Positions 34,842 through 45,114 of a stretch of 64,000 nucleotides of DNA are shown in pieces. The stretch covers positions 10,908,936 to 10,972,935 of the forward strand of contig JAUCBN010000017.1 of NCBI GenBank assembly GCA_035048815.1. The letters are read 5' to 3'. The position numbers and the translations under genes are program-made. The notes under the pieces were generated by a model. It had not been told where the DNA came from and made no database searches. It worked only from the letters and a program-made list of their open reading frames with translations. This DNA comes from Abelmoschus esculentus (Eukaryota; Streptophyta; Magnoliopsida; Malvales; Malvaceae). The first letter of the stretch is position 1, and every line of letters begins with the position of its first letter.

Positions 34842-37800
34842 ATGAAACTCTTATGTTGGAACTGCCAGGGTCTCGGGAACTCTCAGGCAGTTCACGCTTT
34901 ACAACGTGCTACCTTAAGGAATGATGCTAATTGCCTCTTTCTTTGTGAGACTAGGCTGAACATACACAATATGGAAAGAATTAAGAACAAGCTTGGCATG
35001 CATGGGTTTATAGCTATTGATTCTAGGTCTCCGTGTATAGGGCTTGCCATTATTTGGAACAACAAGACTTCCATTGATTTGCTTTCCTACTCGGATCGTC
35101 ATATTGATGTTATTATTTCTTTTGGGTAAACACGATTCCATTTTTCCGGTTTACATGGTTTCCCCAAAACAGCAAACAAATATAAAACTTGGCAGCTAAT
35201 AGATACTCTTAATTCAACCTCAAATCTTCCCTGGCTTCTAGGGGGGATTTTAATGAAATTCTTTATGATAATGAAAAACAAGGCGGTTCCCGCCGTGCAC
35301 GATCACAAATCAATAACTTTAGAGATTGTTTGGACAAGAATGATCTTTTTGACTGTAAACCAACCTCTGGGTGGTTCACATGGACTCGATCGGGCCGTTC
35401 TACGGAAACCATCCTAGAAAGAATTGATCGATTCCTTGGCAACTCCGCATGGTTTAATTCTTTTCCTAACTGCCAAGCCATTTCTTTCTTCCAGGCGCGT
35501 TCTGATCATTGCCCCATCTTAATGGACACCAATCCTTCATAATCTTTCCGATCTAGACACCTTAATACTCCTTTTTGTTATGAGAATTGTTGGGCTGATA
35601 ACCCGGAAGTTCTCTTCCGAATCCAAGAGATTTGGTCTAATCGACCTTGCTCGACTCTTAAGAAACTTCAAGATATTGGGCGATACTTAGCCAGGTGGCA
35701 AACTAATAAGCGTATTAAACCTAATGAGCGTATCGCTCATCTGAATGATTTTATTAACATGTCTCTTAAATGCCAGCTTTCAGATACGGAAATTCAAAAC
35801 TTTCTTTCTGCTAAAAACGAGCTTGACAGCTTGCTCAATGCGAAGGAAATTTATTGGGATCAACGAGCTCGGACTCTCTGGTTGGAATATGGTGACAAAA
35901 ACACCTCTTTTTTCCATGCCAGAGCAAACAGCCGACGGTGGAAGAATCATATTGCTAGTCTTTTTAATAGACAAAATATATGGCAAACTACCACGGCTGA
36001 TATCATGTCTACCGCTATTGCTTACTTTCAAAGCCTTTTTACATCCTCTTCTCCTACTATTGTGTCTTCTATATTGGATAACATCCCTTCTATTGTTACT
36101 GCTTCGATGAACAATGACCTTAACAAGGACTTCACTGCTGATGAAGTCTCCGTTGCCTTTCATGATATTGACCCGAAGAAAGCCTCAAGTGTTGATGGCT
36201 TTCCGAGTAGTTTCTTCAGAAAGTATTGGCATATCCTTAGTCAGGATTTTACGAATCTTTGCCTCGGACTCCTGAGAGGGTCTATCGATATGAGAGAGGT
36301 CAATCACTCTATCATTGTTCTTATTCCTAAAATAAGCGATCCTACCATGATGCGACATCTCCGACCTATTAGTCTTTGCACTGTCATTTACAAAACTGTG
36401 TCCAAAGTTCTAGTTAACCGTCTCAAATCTATCTTACCTTTATGTATTAGTGGCAACCAAGCTGCTTTCGTTCAAGGACGAAATATTACCGACAACATTC
36501 TTATTGCCCATGAGCTCGTTCATACTTTAAATACTGATGCAACTTCCCTGGCGAAAGGTGCTAGTTTAAAGTTAGATATGGAGAAAGCTTTCGACCGTGT
36601 TGAATGGCCTTTTCTCGAACAAATTATGTCCCACCTAGGGTTCAATTCACGCTAGGTATCCCTTATTATGAGGTGTGTTTCCTCAGTTTCCTTTCAAGTT
36701 CGTATCAATGACTTTCTCTCGCAACCCTTCAAACCTAATAGGGGTCTAAGGCAAGGGGACCCTCTCTCCCGTTTCCTGTTTCTTTTTTGTACTCAAGGAC
36801 TTTCAGCCCTGCTCAATGCTGAGCAAACAAATGGTCACCTCCCTGGACTTTGTGCTAGCAGAAATGGGCCACGTATTAACCACCTTCTCTTCGCAGATGA
36901 TTGCATGGTTTTCATTAAAAATACAACTACTAAAGCTCAACGTCTTAAGGATGCTTTGCACACTTATACTACTTCGTCTGGGCAGGCGGTAAATTTTGAG
37001 AAATCCACTATCTTTTTTTCACGGAAAACTTCCACTTCGCTCCGAGCGGATATCAATGATATTCTCCAGGTACGAGAAGTGGTTGATCCTGGGATTTACC
37101 TGGGAGTCCCTCTCCTTATCAGAAAAAATAAAACTGTCGCATTGGGTTTCACTAGGGACAAAATGACTACTCGTCTGAGTACCTGGGATAAACATCTCCT
37201 TTCCTTTAGTGATAGAGAAATTTTCATTAAATCTGTTATACAATCTATGCCTCAATATGTAATGTCTTGTTATCTTCTGCCACAAAATATAATTGATGAT
37301 AAGACCACTTCGATTAGGCGATACTGGTGGTCTGGAAAAGCTGAGAAACGAGGGTGGCATCTGCTTCCTTGGGACACTATCTGCCTACCAAAAGCAGCTG
37401 GCGGTGTTGGTTTTAGGGACCTTCACCATTTTAATATTGCATTACTAGGTAAACAAATTTGGAGGTTGATTTGCGAGCTTGATAACCTTCTTTGTCGGGT
37501 CTACAAGTGCAAATACTATCCGACGGGCTCTGTCCTTGAATCTGGTTATACTCGGAGCTCCTCCTTTGCCTGGAAGGGTCTTAGCATTGCTATCTCTAAG
37601 CTTCGCAATGGTTTTTTCAAACGTCCTGGCATTTCCAGTAACATTTAGATTCATTTTGACAAATGGGGTGGTTCTCAGCCTGTATACCTTTATGGTGATT
37701 ATGAGGTGAATGATGAAGTCCCTCTTCGTGCTGGTGTTTTCATGGTGCATAACTCACCCCGTTGGGATGAATCTAAAGTGCGAGATTATTTTTCCTATGA

Positions 37801-38929
37801 AGATGCTAATTCCATTCTGAATGTACCAATTATTAATGATACTAAAGATACCATACTCTGGGGTAACCATGATGCTGGTATTTATACTATACGCTCCGGT
37901 TACCTTTTTTTGCAGTTGCAGCCAGGGCCGGTTCATAGGCCCTCTAAACTCTGGAAAATCTTATCCAAATTACCTACTCTTCCCAAAGTTCACTCCTTTG
38001 GTTGGCGTTTATGTCATGATGCACTATCCTCTGGCCAGAAAATCCTTCAAGCCAATCTTGGTCCGGGGGTCTGTCCTATTTACAACATGGCTATTGAATC
38101 CTCCCTCCATGCTATGAGGGATTATCCCAGTGCCACGGAGGCTCTCCTTTTAGCTGGACTCCCCTCTCGTATTTTGACCAATGCTTATACTACCCCTCAC
38201 CAGTGGCTCTATGATGTTGTTTGTTTTCTTTCCCTGCATCAATTTTCGCTGCTTATGACGATTCTATGGAATTTATGGAATCGCCGTAATGATTTTGTCC
38301 ATAACAACCATCTTCAACCGGTTTGGTTAACTGTTTCCAATGTGCAACAACTTTTCACTGATTATACGTCAACTGCTGATATGTCTATCCAGCGCTCCCG
38401 GCTAGTTGAGCCCACCCTTGCTCAAGCTACATGGACGAAACCGGCCCCTGGTTTCGTCAAAATTAATACGGACGTGGCTTTTGACCCTGTCTTGAGAGGG
38501 GCTGCTGTAGGAGTCATTGCTCGAGACTCTTCTGGCTTTGTCTTCGGTGGTTGTTCTATGCCTCTCATTTGTTCGGATCCTGCCTCTGTTGAGGCTCTCG
38601 CCACCCTGGAAGTTTTGCGGCTTGCTGTTGCCAATGGCTGGTCTCATGTTGTTATTGAAACTGATTCTGCTTCCATTACTAATTAAGTCAACAATGCTCA
38701 ATATTAAGATCTTTCTACGATGCACCACTTAGTGACTCGCATCCGCTCCTCTCTTGGTACTTTGACAGATTGTAAGATTTGTTATGTGCCTAGAGCTGCA
38801 AACGTTGTAGCCCATGTACTAGCTACAAGGGCTTTATGTTCCTTTACGTCCTGTTCTTTTGATTGTTTTTTTCCCGATTTTATTCGGGCCTCTGTAAACT
38901 CAGAGAGGTTCTCCTCCCCTTCTCAATAA
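34842..38929 (+). pseudogene. LINE1 ORF2: endonuclease, reverse transcriptase, zf-RVT, RNase H
   Basis: Starts at ATG 34842 (LLCWNCQGLGN). The AP-like endonuclease shows FLCETRLN, GDFNEIL, WTRSG, ERIDRFL and SDHCPI. RT shows SIIVLIPKISDP, KLDMEKAFDRVEW, RGLRQGDPLS and an intact catalytic FADD (36890-36901). zf-RVT has lost two cysteines (CPIYN and RDYP, where LINE2 keeps CPICN and RDCP). The C-terminal RNase H has INTDVAF, VEAL, ETDSAS and NVVAHVLA. Damage: TAA 35127, loss of one G in the run 35241-35246 (-1 shift), TAA 35540, TAG 36653 (TGG in LINE2), TAG 37646 (CAG in LINE2), TAA 38684 and TAA 38705. Target-primed reverse transcription is the family role. This copy is dead. Confidence 0.92.
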
Positions 38930-39023
38930 TAACCTGGGTACTCTTTCCCCATAGGGGCCTTCTCGCCTCTCGGGGTGATTGGCTATAGGGTTTTTTTAAT
39001 GAGACCCTTTCTTCAAAAAAAAA
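38930..39023 (+). other. LINE1 3' UTR and A-tail
   Basis: Contains CCCCATAGGGG, a perfect 5-bp inverted repeat around one base, then GGCTATAGGG and an A9 tail (39015-39023). LINE2 has the same elements in the same order (12508-12584), so they may be the 3' recognition structure for the LINE reverse transcriptase. Confidence 0.75.
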
Positions 39024-39391
39024 TCCGAAAGAATTCTCTATTAAGCCCTTTTAGACATGCATGTTTTAATACCAACAAAACGACAACCAAATGTTATTAA
39101 ATCAAATTTTATGAGTTTAAATAGTTAATTATGGGTGTTTGAACAAAATTATACATATTAATCTCAAACTTTTAGCTTTTTACACAGTTAAAATTCTAAT
39201 AGATTCTCTATAAAGCATATTTAGACATGCACGTTTTAACCCCAACACAATGACAATCAAATGTTATTAAATCAAATTTTATGAGTTCAAATAGATAATT
39301 ATGGGTGTTTGAACAAAATTGTACAGATTAATCTCAAATTAGCTTTTTACTCGAATAAAATTCGAACAGTCAAATAGTTAATTATGGATTC
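39020..39391 (+). repeat. AT-rich 170-bp satellite, right part
   Basis: About two monomers with markers at 39091 and 39261 (170 bp apart). It begins with the right LINE1 target duplication (39020-39035). The last monomer is scrambled: a piece reading CAAATAGTTAATTATGG is inserted before GGATTCTCT. The satellite then switches to the 33-bp type. Confidence 0.9.
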
Positions 39392-39784
39392 TCTAAGAGA
39401 GGGACCGTTCACCATGACATGCACTCGAAGAGAAGGGTCATTCATCGCAATATATGCTCAAAGAGAGGGGTCAAAGATCACGGTATATGCTCAAAGAGAG
39501 GGATCGTTCACCATGACATGCACTCTAAGAGAGGGGTCATTCATCGCAACAAATGCTCATAGAGAGGGGTCGTCCATCACGGCATATGCTCAAAGAGAGG
39601 GACCGTTCATTATGACATGCACTCGAAGAGAGGGATCATTCATCGAGACATACGCTCAAGGAGAGGTGTCGTCCATCACAATATACGCTTAAAGAGAGGT
39701 ACAATTCGTTATGACACGCACACGAATATAGGGGTCGTCCATCACGGTGTACGCTATAGAAAAAGGACCGTTCACTATGACATG
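39392..39784 (+). repeat. 33-bp satellite block S8
   Basis: About 12 monomers. The last five bases (39780-39784, ACATG) are the left target-site duplication of element E. Confidence 0.94.
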
Positions 39785-41118
39785 TGATGAGTGCCCAAAA
39801 GGCAGTTATTTACTACACTTCTCATGGCACTTTATGCATCTACTATACTCCAACTTGAGCTGAAATATGGACTCTTTGTACAATATTGGATATTCCGTTA
39901 TAACTACTTACAAATTCGACATTTATAGAGAATGCGGATATTATTACATATTCAGTACATGCAGGAATATCCAGGGCCGAAGCAGTGGTGAAGCAGTGTT
40001 GAGGACGAGGTAGAGACAAGGCCGCGACAGCATCCTGAGTGGCAACATCAACAAGATAGGCGACTGAAAGACAAAAATATAGAGAATATTTTGGAAGATG
40101 CATCGCACCAATTGGACCAGGCTAGCGCACTAAAAGCCCAAGTCAAAGACCGAACGGGAAAAGCTTTCTAGAAAGTTGCAAACGTGGAAACATCATATCT
40201 CATGTAGAGGACTTGCTCCCTACTCCAAGTTCGAGTCTATTTAGGAAAAGTTTCCCTTGGTTAAGACTATATATAGCCTAGCCGGCCACACTGTTAAAGA
40301 GAGTCGATTTTAGAGAAACTCTTCCACTAAGATTGGTACTTATCAACATTATGTTCTAAATCTCTTTGAGATAGGTGAAGGCTGTAGATATTAGTGAGAG
40401 GTGATTGTTTCTTGTTTCTTTGTTTTAATGCAATAATAATATCGACGTTTGTTTATCCTATTGTCATTCCTTGTTCTTGCATTCAAGCTCAAGAGAGAAG
40501 TTTGTAAGTAATCTATTTATCTAGCAACAAAAGAGTTAGATTCACGAAAGGGATAAATACGGTGTTGACGACACTAACTCGGCCTAGAGATAGGTTAAGA
40601 GTTTCAGAAACTAAAAGAAGTGTTGGATTGGTTGGTGATTATCGTTGATTTACACCAAGAGGTATCGTCAAAGACCAGTCATCAACAACGCTCTGACTTA
40701 GAGATAAGCAGAGTCAACTGCAGACACTTTGCTGAACTTTGATGCATCTGCCCAAGAGCAAGAGATTGCCACGGCAGAGAACACCAATGTTGCCGAAGTT
40801 GTATCTGCAGTACTGCCGAAGCAGTGTTGTGTAATTGCATTGGAAAAGAAGAAGATCAATCGAATCCACTAATTGACGCAGCTGGATCCTACCCACTTTC
40901 TCTATATCATTCTCCATCCTTTATTTTATCTTTTGTTATTTAGTTACTTAGTTAGACAATTCCACTTATCTGTGTTTTTACTTTATTTTTTAGGAGCAAG
41001 GGAACAAGGGAAGACATATTAAGTATACCAATCCCTGTGGAGACGATACACGATATACTTATCACTTTATTAATTGCGACAAGTACACTGCACAGTTGCG
41101 CTATTATTACATGCATCA
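39785..41118 (+). repeat. 5' LTR of element E
   Basis: From TGATGAGTGC to TTACATGCATCA. TATA box TATATATA lies at 40268-40275 in the context GACTATATATAGCC. Short ACTGC/GCAGT inverted repeats (for example ACTGCCGAAGCAGT near 40812) recur in the LTR and in the interior. Confidence 0.94.
40268..40275 (+). promoter_or_regulatory. TATA box of the element E 5' LTR
   Basis: TATATATA, conserved in the 3' LTR at 46544-46551. It is the only good TATA candidate in this LTR. Confidence 0.65.
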
Positions 41119-41124
41119 AATTTT

Positions 41125-41142
41125 TGGCGCCGTTGTCGGGGA
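41125..41142 (+). promoter_or_regulatory. Primer-binding site, tRNA-Asp type
   Basis: TGGCGCCGTTGTCGGGGA begins 6 bp after the LTR end. It matches the tRNA-Asp primer site typical of Athila-lineage elements except for one T in place of C (GTTGCC usual, GTTGTC here). Confidence 0.88.
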
Positions 41143-41251
41143 TTGGAAATTAAATTTTTGTTTTCTTTATTTTCTTGCTCTTTAACCATTCTTTTTTTAA
41201 CTTTAATTCTAATTATTTATATTTTTTTATTAACTTTGTCCTATCTAGTGT

Positions 41252-42480
41252 ATGACCAGGGCAAACCCGAGTGGTCCATTGTACGATTTGGATCCTACAA
41301 TTGAACGCACAGGACACCATCTATGGCGCAACCTGTTTAAGTCATGTACGAGTGGTCCATGTTCTATAATGCTACCAATGCTTTCACAAGGATAATGCTA
41401 GATGCTTCCACAAATGAGACACTTTTGGATAGAGCACCCGCGGAGGCCATTGAGATTCCGAACAAACTCGCAAGGAATGACTTCTAGTTTCCTACATCAA
41501 GGCGGGGATGAATGAGACGCCATGCCACGGCCCTTGAATTAGATACAACTAGTTCGGTGGCAGCACAATTGGCTTCTCTGACCAAGATGGTTCAGAATAT
41601 GCAAGCCCAGCAAAATATACATGAAGTTAAGGCAGTCAACTCATCTGATTACATGCAAGATGAGGAAACCAGCCTATATGTTGGAAATTATAACAGGAAC
41701 AATCATATGATGTCCAACAATTATAACCCATCCTGGAAAAGGCATCTAAACTTTTTATGGAGTAACCCCAACAATGCCTTAAATCCAGTCAACCAAGCCC
41801 CTAGATTCCAGCACCAAAGTCAGAACCTACCGCAACAGCACACTCAGCAGTCCATGCCGCAGCAGCAGGTCGAACAGCAGCAGTCTCTAAACGCACTGAC
41901 AGATTCTCTTACGGCATTTATGTCAAAGACTGATTCATACATGGCCGATAATAGCCGCTTCATGAAGCGTACTGATGACTTCATGAATCGAACTGAGATG
42001 AGACTACAGAACCAGGAGGCTGCAATCAAGTCTTTAGAAACCCAAGTTGGTCAATTTGCCCAACGACAAAACACTCGACCACCAAGGGGTTTACCTAGCA
42101 ATACTGAGGTTGCTAAGGTGTTAGGCCACGAGCAATGCAAGGTAATTACGACAAGAAGTGGCCTACAATTAAAAGATAAAGAAGGGCCCTCAACCGATAG
42201 AGTCCAACCAGAAAAGCAACATCACAAGGACTCAGAAGCTGAGTAGGACCCTGCCGAAAGCACTGCCCCGGCAGCAAAACTAGCAGTAACTAAACATCCT
42301 GCCAAGACAGCTGCAGATAAATTTATCCCAGGTATTAAACTCAATATCCAAGGAAACTTGGAGGATATAAGACCACCACTTCCTTTCCCGCAGAGGTTAA
42401 TAAAGCACAAACAGGATCACCAATTTCGGAAATTCCTAGACATCTTAAAGCAAGTCCAAATCAACTTGCCAAGTTCTTAA
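41252..42480 (+). pseudogene. Athila-type gag, internally deleted
   Basis: ATG 41252 opens TRANPSGPLYDLDPTIERT, a typical Athila gag start, but the frame ends at 41398. Another frame then reads MLDASTNETLLDRAPAEAIE (about 41393), so most of the capsid core seems to be missing between the two. The remainder has a coiled-coil-like, glutamine-rich stretch (41540-41900) and ETQVGQFAQRQ, then CKVITTRSGLQL, the usual region before the protease. In-frame stops are TAG 41485, TGA 41509 and TAG 42244. A small deletion with frameshift at about 42470 leads into the protease frame. It could not make a normal particle. Confidence 0.82.
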
Positions 42481-43082
42481 AGGACATAGTATCCAAACGA
42501 CGAAGGCTAGGGGAATTTGAAACGGTGGCAGCCACTGAAGGTTGGATGCCCATGCTACATAATCGCATACCGTCTAAGCTAAAGGATCCTGGATGCTTTA
42601 CAATCCCCTGTGCGATTGGGGATGGTTACGAAGGAAAGGCCCTATGCGACTTGGGAGCAAGAATCAATCTAATGCCCAAATCAGTTTTTCAAAAACATGG
42701 AATAGGGCGGGCAAAACCAACAACAGTACTGCTCCAACTTGCGGATCGATCCAATGTGCATCCTGAAGGCAAAATTGAGGACATTCTGGTTAAGGTCGAC
42801 AAGTTTATATTTCCTGCCGACTTTCTTGTCCTTGACTGTAAGGCCGACGACAATGCACGGATCATCCTAGGTCGACCTTTCCTTGCTACTGGATGCACCA
42901 TCATCGATGTGGAAAATGGCGAGCTCACAATGCGGATAAACGATCAACAAGTCAAGTTGAACGCCTTCCACAATCTCACAAATTCAGACGCTCCAGCAGA
43001 ATGTAAGGCTCTCCATACACCAGACCAGGGTACTAAAACATTCTTCCTGGGCAGCACGCTCGGTAAACTATTTGGTAAGTGA
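42471..43082 (+). pseudogene. Athila-type aspartic protease domain, mostly open
   Basis: Open from KFLKDIVSKRRRLGEFETVA to the stop at 43080-43082. The retropepsin motif is CDLGARINLMPKSVF, with catalytic aspartate codon GAC at 42648-42650. It is followed by TTVLLQLADRS, VKVDKFIFPADFLVLD and the closing motif IILGRPFLATG. All key parts of the fold are present, so this is the best-preserved coding segment of the element. It lacks an intact gag upstream and RT downstream. The first ATG that leaves the fold whole is 42546, just after the shift. Confidence 0.88.
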
Positions 43083-43671
43083 ATAAAGCCCAAAGAAGAA
43101 GTCAAATGCACTGAAGGGACTGGCAAACACGCGAAGGAAGATACAAGCTAGAAAGAGATAACCAAATTGGGAGATGCATTTACATGCACTCCACAAGTAA
43201 CATAATCTCTTCCCTTCCATTTTATTTATTATATTAGGACTAGTTTTATATGTTGTTATGTTTTATTTTTAGTATTTTATGTTTTTAAGTTTTTTTAGGA
43301 TAAATAAAGCAACGAATGCAAAAAAATTATTTCACAGCAGGAAGTCTGCTGCCGTGGCAGTGCACTGTGTCAGAGCCGCAAAAATCCTAACGGGAAGAAA
43401 CAGTGCAACGGATCTCTATCGAGAAATCCTACGCGGCAGTAACTGTTCAGCAAGGTAGTAAATGCCTAACGGCTAATTTTTAACAGTCATATTTTTTACA
43501 GCCTATATAAACAGTTACCTTGCTTAGAATTACCCACTCTTGCATTCTTGCTAATCTTCTTTCTTTCACAATCTTCCTCTTCATTACTTTAGCTCTAATC
43601 TACTTTTAGAAATTTTCAGCAATCTTTTCAAGTACTCCAGATTTTGTTCACGGCATCCAATAACTACAATC
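43083..43671. other. Spacer of element E between protease and downstream ORF
   Basis: Non-coding. In an autonomous Athila element RT, RNase H and integrase would occupy this position, and nothing of them is visible. It contains CTGCTGCCGTGGCAG (about 43347), one of several CTGCC/GGCAG inverted repeats in E, and a T-rich stretch before ATG 43672. Confidence 0.75.
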
Positions 43672-45114
43672 ATGGCCGCTTACAACCGTTTTTATCCTGC
43701 CGCCCTTAAAGAGCGATTCAACCGTTCTTTTGTGGCCCGACAGCTATGGAAGGAGCAAAAATTTCAGCACTTGGATGAAGATAATTACGGCATCGAACAG
43801 TTCTTGTTCGACAAAATCAAATACCAAGATTAGAAAATCTTCTGTCTCCAACCTCCCCCAGCGAATGCCACGATCGTCCGAGAGTTTTATGCCCACATGC
43901 CGAGCGAAGGAAATTTATATGCCCACTGCCGAGGGAAGCCAGTCGCCCTTAATGCCGAAGCAATCAACCAACGCTATGGCCTCACTCCGTTGTCCAATGC
44001 ACATAGTGATTTTGATGAGTAGGTCACCGATGTCGACTTCAAATTGATCAAATATGATCTTTGTTTCGGTGATACCCCTTGGGAGACCAGTAACCATAGA
44101 GGATCCGTAATAAGATTGAGCCTAAAACCCGAGGCTAAGATGTGGTGCACCTTTGTCAAAAGACGTCTTATGCCCATGTTGCACAACAGCATAGTCGACA
44201 GGAGACGTTTGGTGCTCATCCAGTCCATAATCAACAAGAGGATCGTCAATGTTGGAGAAATTATTCTCCAAAAAATTTATGATTACGGTAAGAAAGACAA
44301 AGGCCCTTTATGTTTCCCTTCTTTAATCTCTGCTTTATGTATTGATGCAGGCGTACCAATCGAGGCTACAGACGAGTACACACCGAATCAGCCAGGATGG
44401 TCTAAAGATTTCTGTCGCCGAGTCATGCAGATAACCCAGGCAGAACCTGTCCAAGTAACACCGCAGCAGTTCACTGCAGACTTTACTGCCGGAGGACAGT
44501 ACTCGGCAGAAGTATCTACATCTACCCAGAGCCCTGCCGCAGCAGACCCTTACCAAGAAATTCTGCAGAGGATGGCAGCCATGGACCTTCGCCAACAACG
44601 ATACACGAAGTACCAGCGCGACTTCAACACATCTCTCGCCCACATGATGATGACAAGCTTCCCAAATCAAGGGGCGCAATTCCCAAAATTCCCAGCCAAC
44701 ATCTTCTTCACTGTCTCCCCTTATATCGAGACAACACCTGCCCTAGGGCCCTAACCCTTTTTCCCACCAAGGCCGCACCAACAGTTTCATACTACCAGAC
44801 CTTCCAAGCCGGCCAGGTCTGCCGGAGTATCCTCTACCAGCCAACGGCCGTCCAAGAGGCGAGTTATTTTTAACTCTCCCCAACGGGAACCAATCCCTAT
44901 GCCCAGTCTCAGCAGAGGCACTCTGTCTCGCGAGATTGACAAACACCACAGTTCGTCACATGAACCAGCAATACACACTACCACGGTAGGGGGTGGGACA
45001 GAAATCATGCACATAGAAAATATTGACGAAGTGGAAGAAGGGGACGAAGTTACTGCACCACCGCAATGCACACCGCCCAGTCGAGTTCAGCCACATCGGC
45101 AAGCCAAACAATAG
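43672..45114 (+). pseudogene. ORF with putative plant transposon protein domain (PF20167-like)
   Basis: A single frame of 480 codons from ATG 43672 (AAYNRFYPAALKERFNRSF) with three in-frame stops: TAG 43831, TAG 44020 and TAA 44752. The domain signature is REFYAHMP, then GKPVALNAEAINQRYGL, MWCTFVKRRLMPMLHNS, INKRIVNVGEIILQKI and LCFPSLISALCIDAGVPI. This matches my recollection of the domain named 'putative plant transposon protein', common in plant Gypsy elements and of unknown function. The C-terminal part is Gln/Pro/Ser-rich and disordered. Apart from the three stops the frame has held for 1.4 kb, which suggests it was under selection in the parent element. Confidence 0.8.

Larger units (their letters stand above)
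30718..39023 (+). mobile_element. LINE1: near-complete plant L1 element, decayed
   Basis: About 8.3 kb between 16-bp target-site duplications, ending in A9. Order: pyrimidine-rich 5' UTR (to 32820), ORF1 (32821-34176), a duplicated and decayed start of ORF2 (34173-34775), ORF2 with endonuclease, RT, zinc-binding and RNase H domains (34842-38929), and a short 3' UTR. The length exceeds the usual 6-7 kb of plant L1s because of the long leader and the internal duplication. One stop in ORF1, six stops and one frameshift in ORF2 make it inactive. It inserted into the 170-bp satellite, since its removal restores a 170-bp monomer. Confidence 0.94.

Noticed and set aside
40714..40917. Minus-strand frame in the element E LTR (also at 46990-47193)
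   Set aside because: Present in both LTR copies only because the LTRs are duplicates. No domain, and it lies across the non-coding U5 part.
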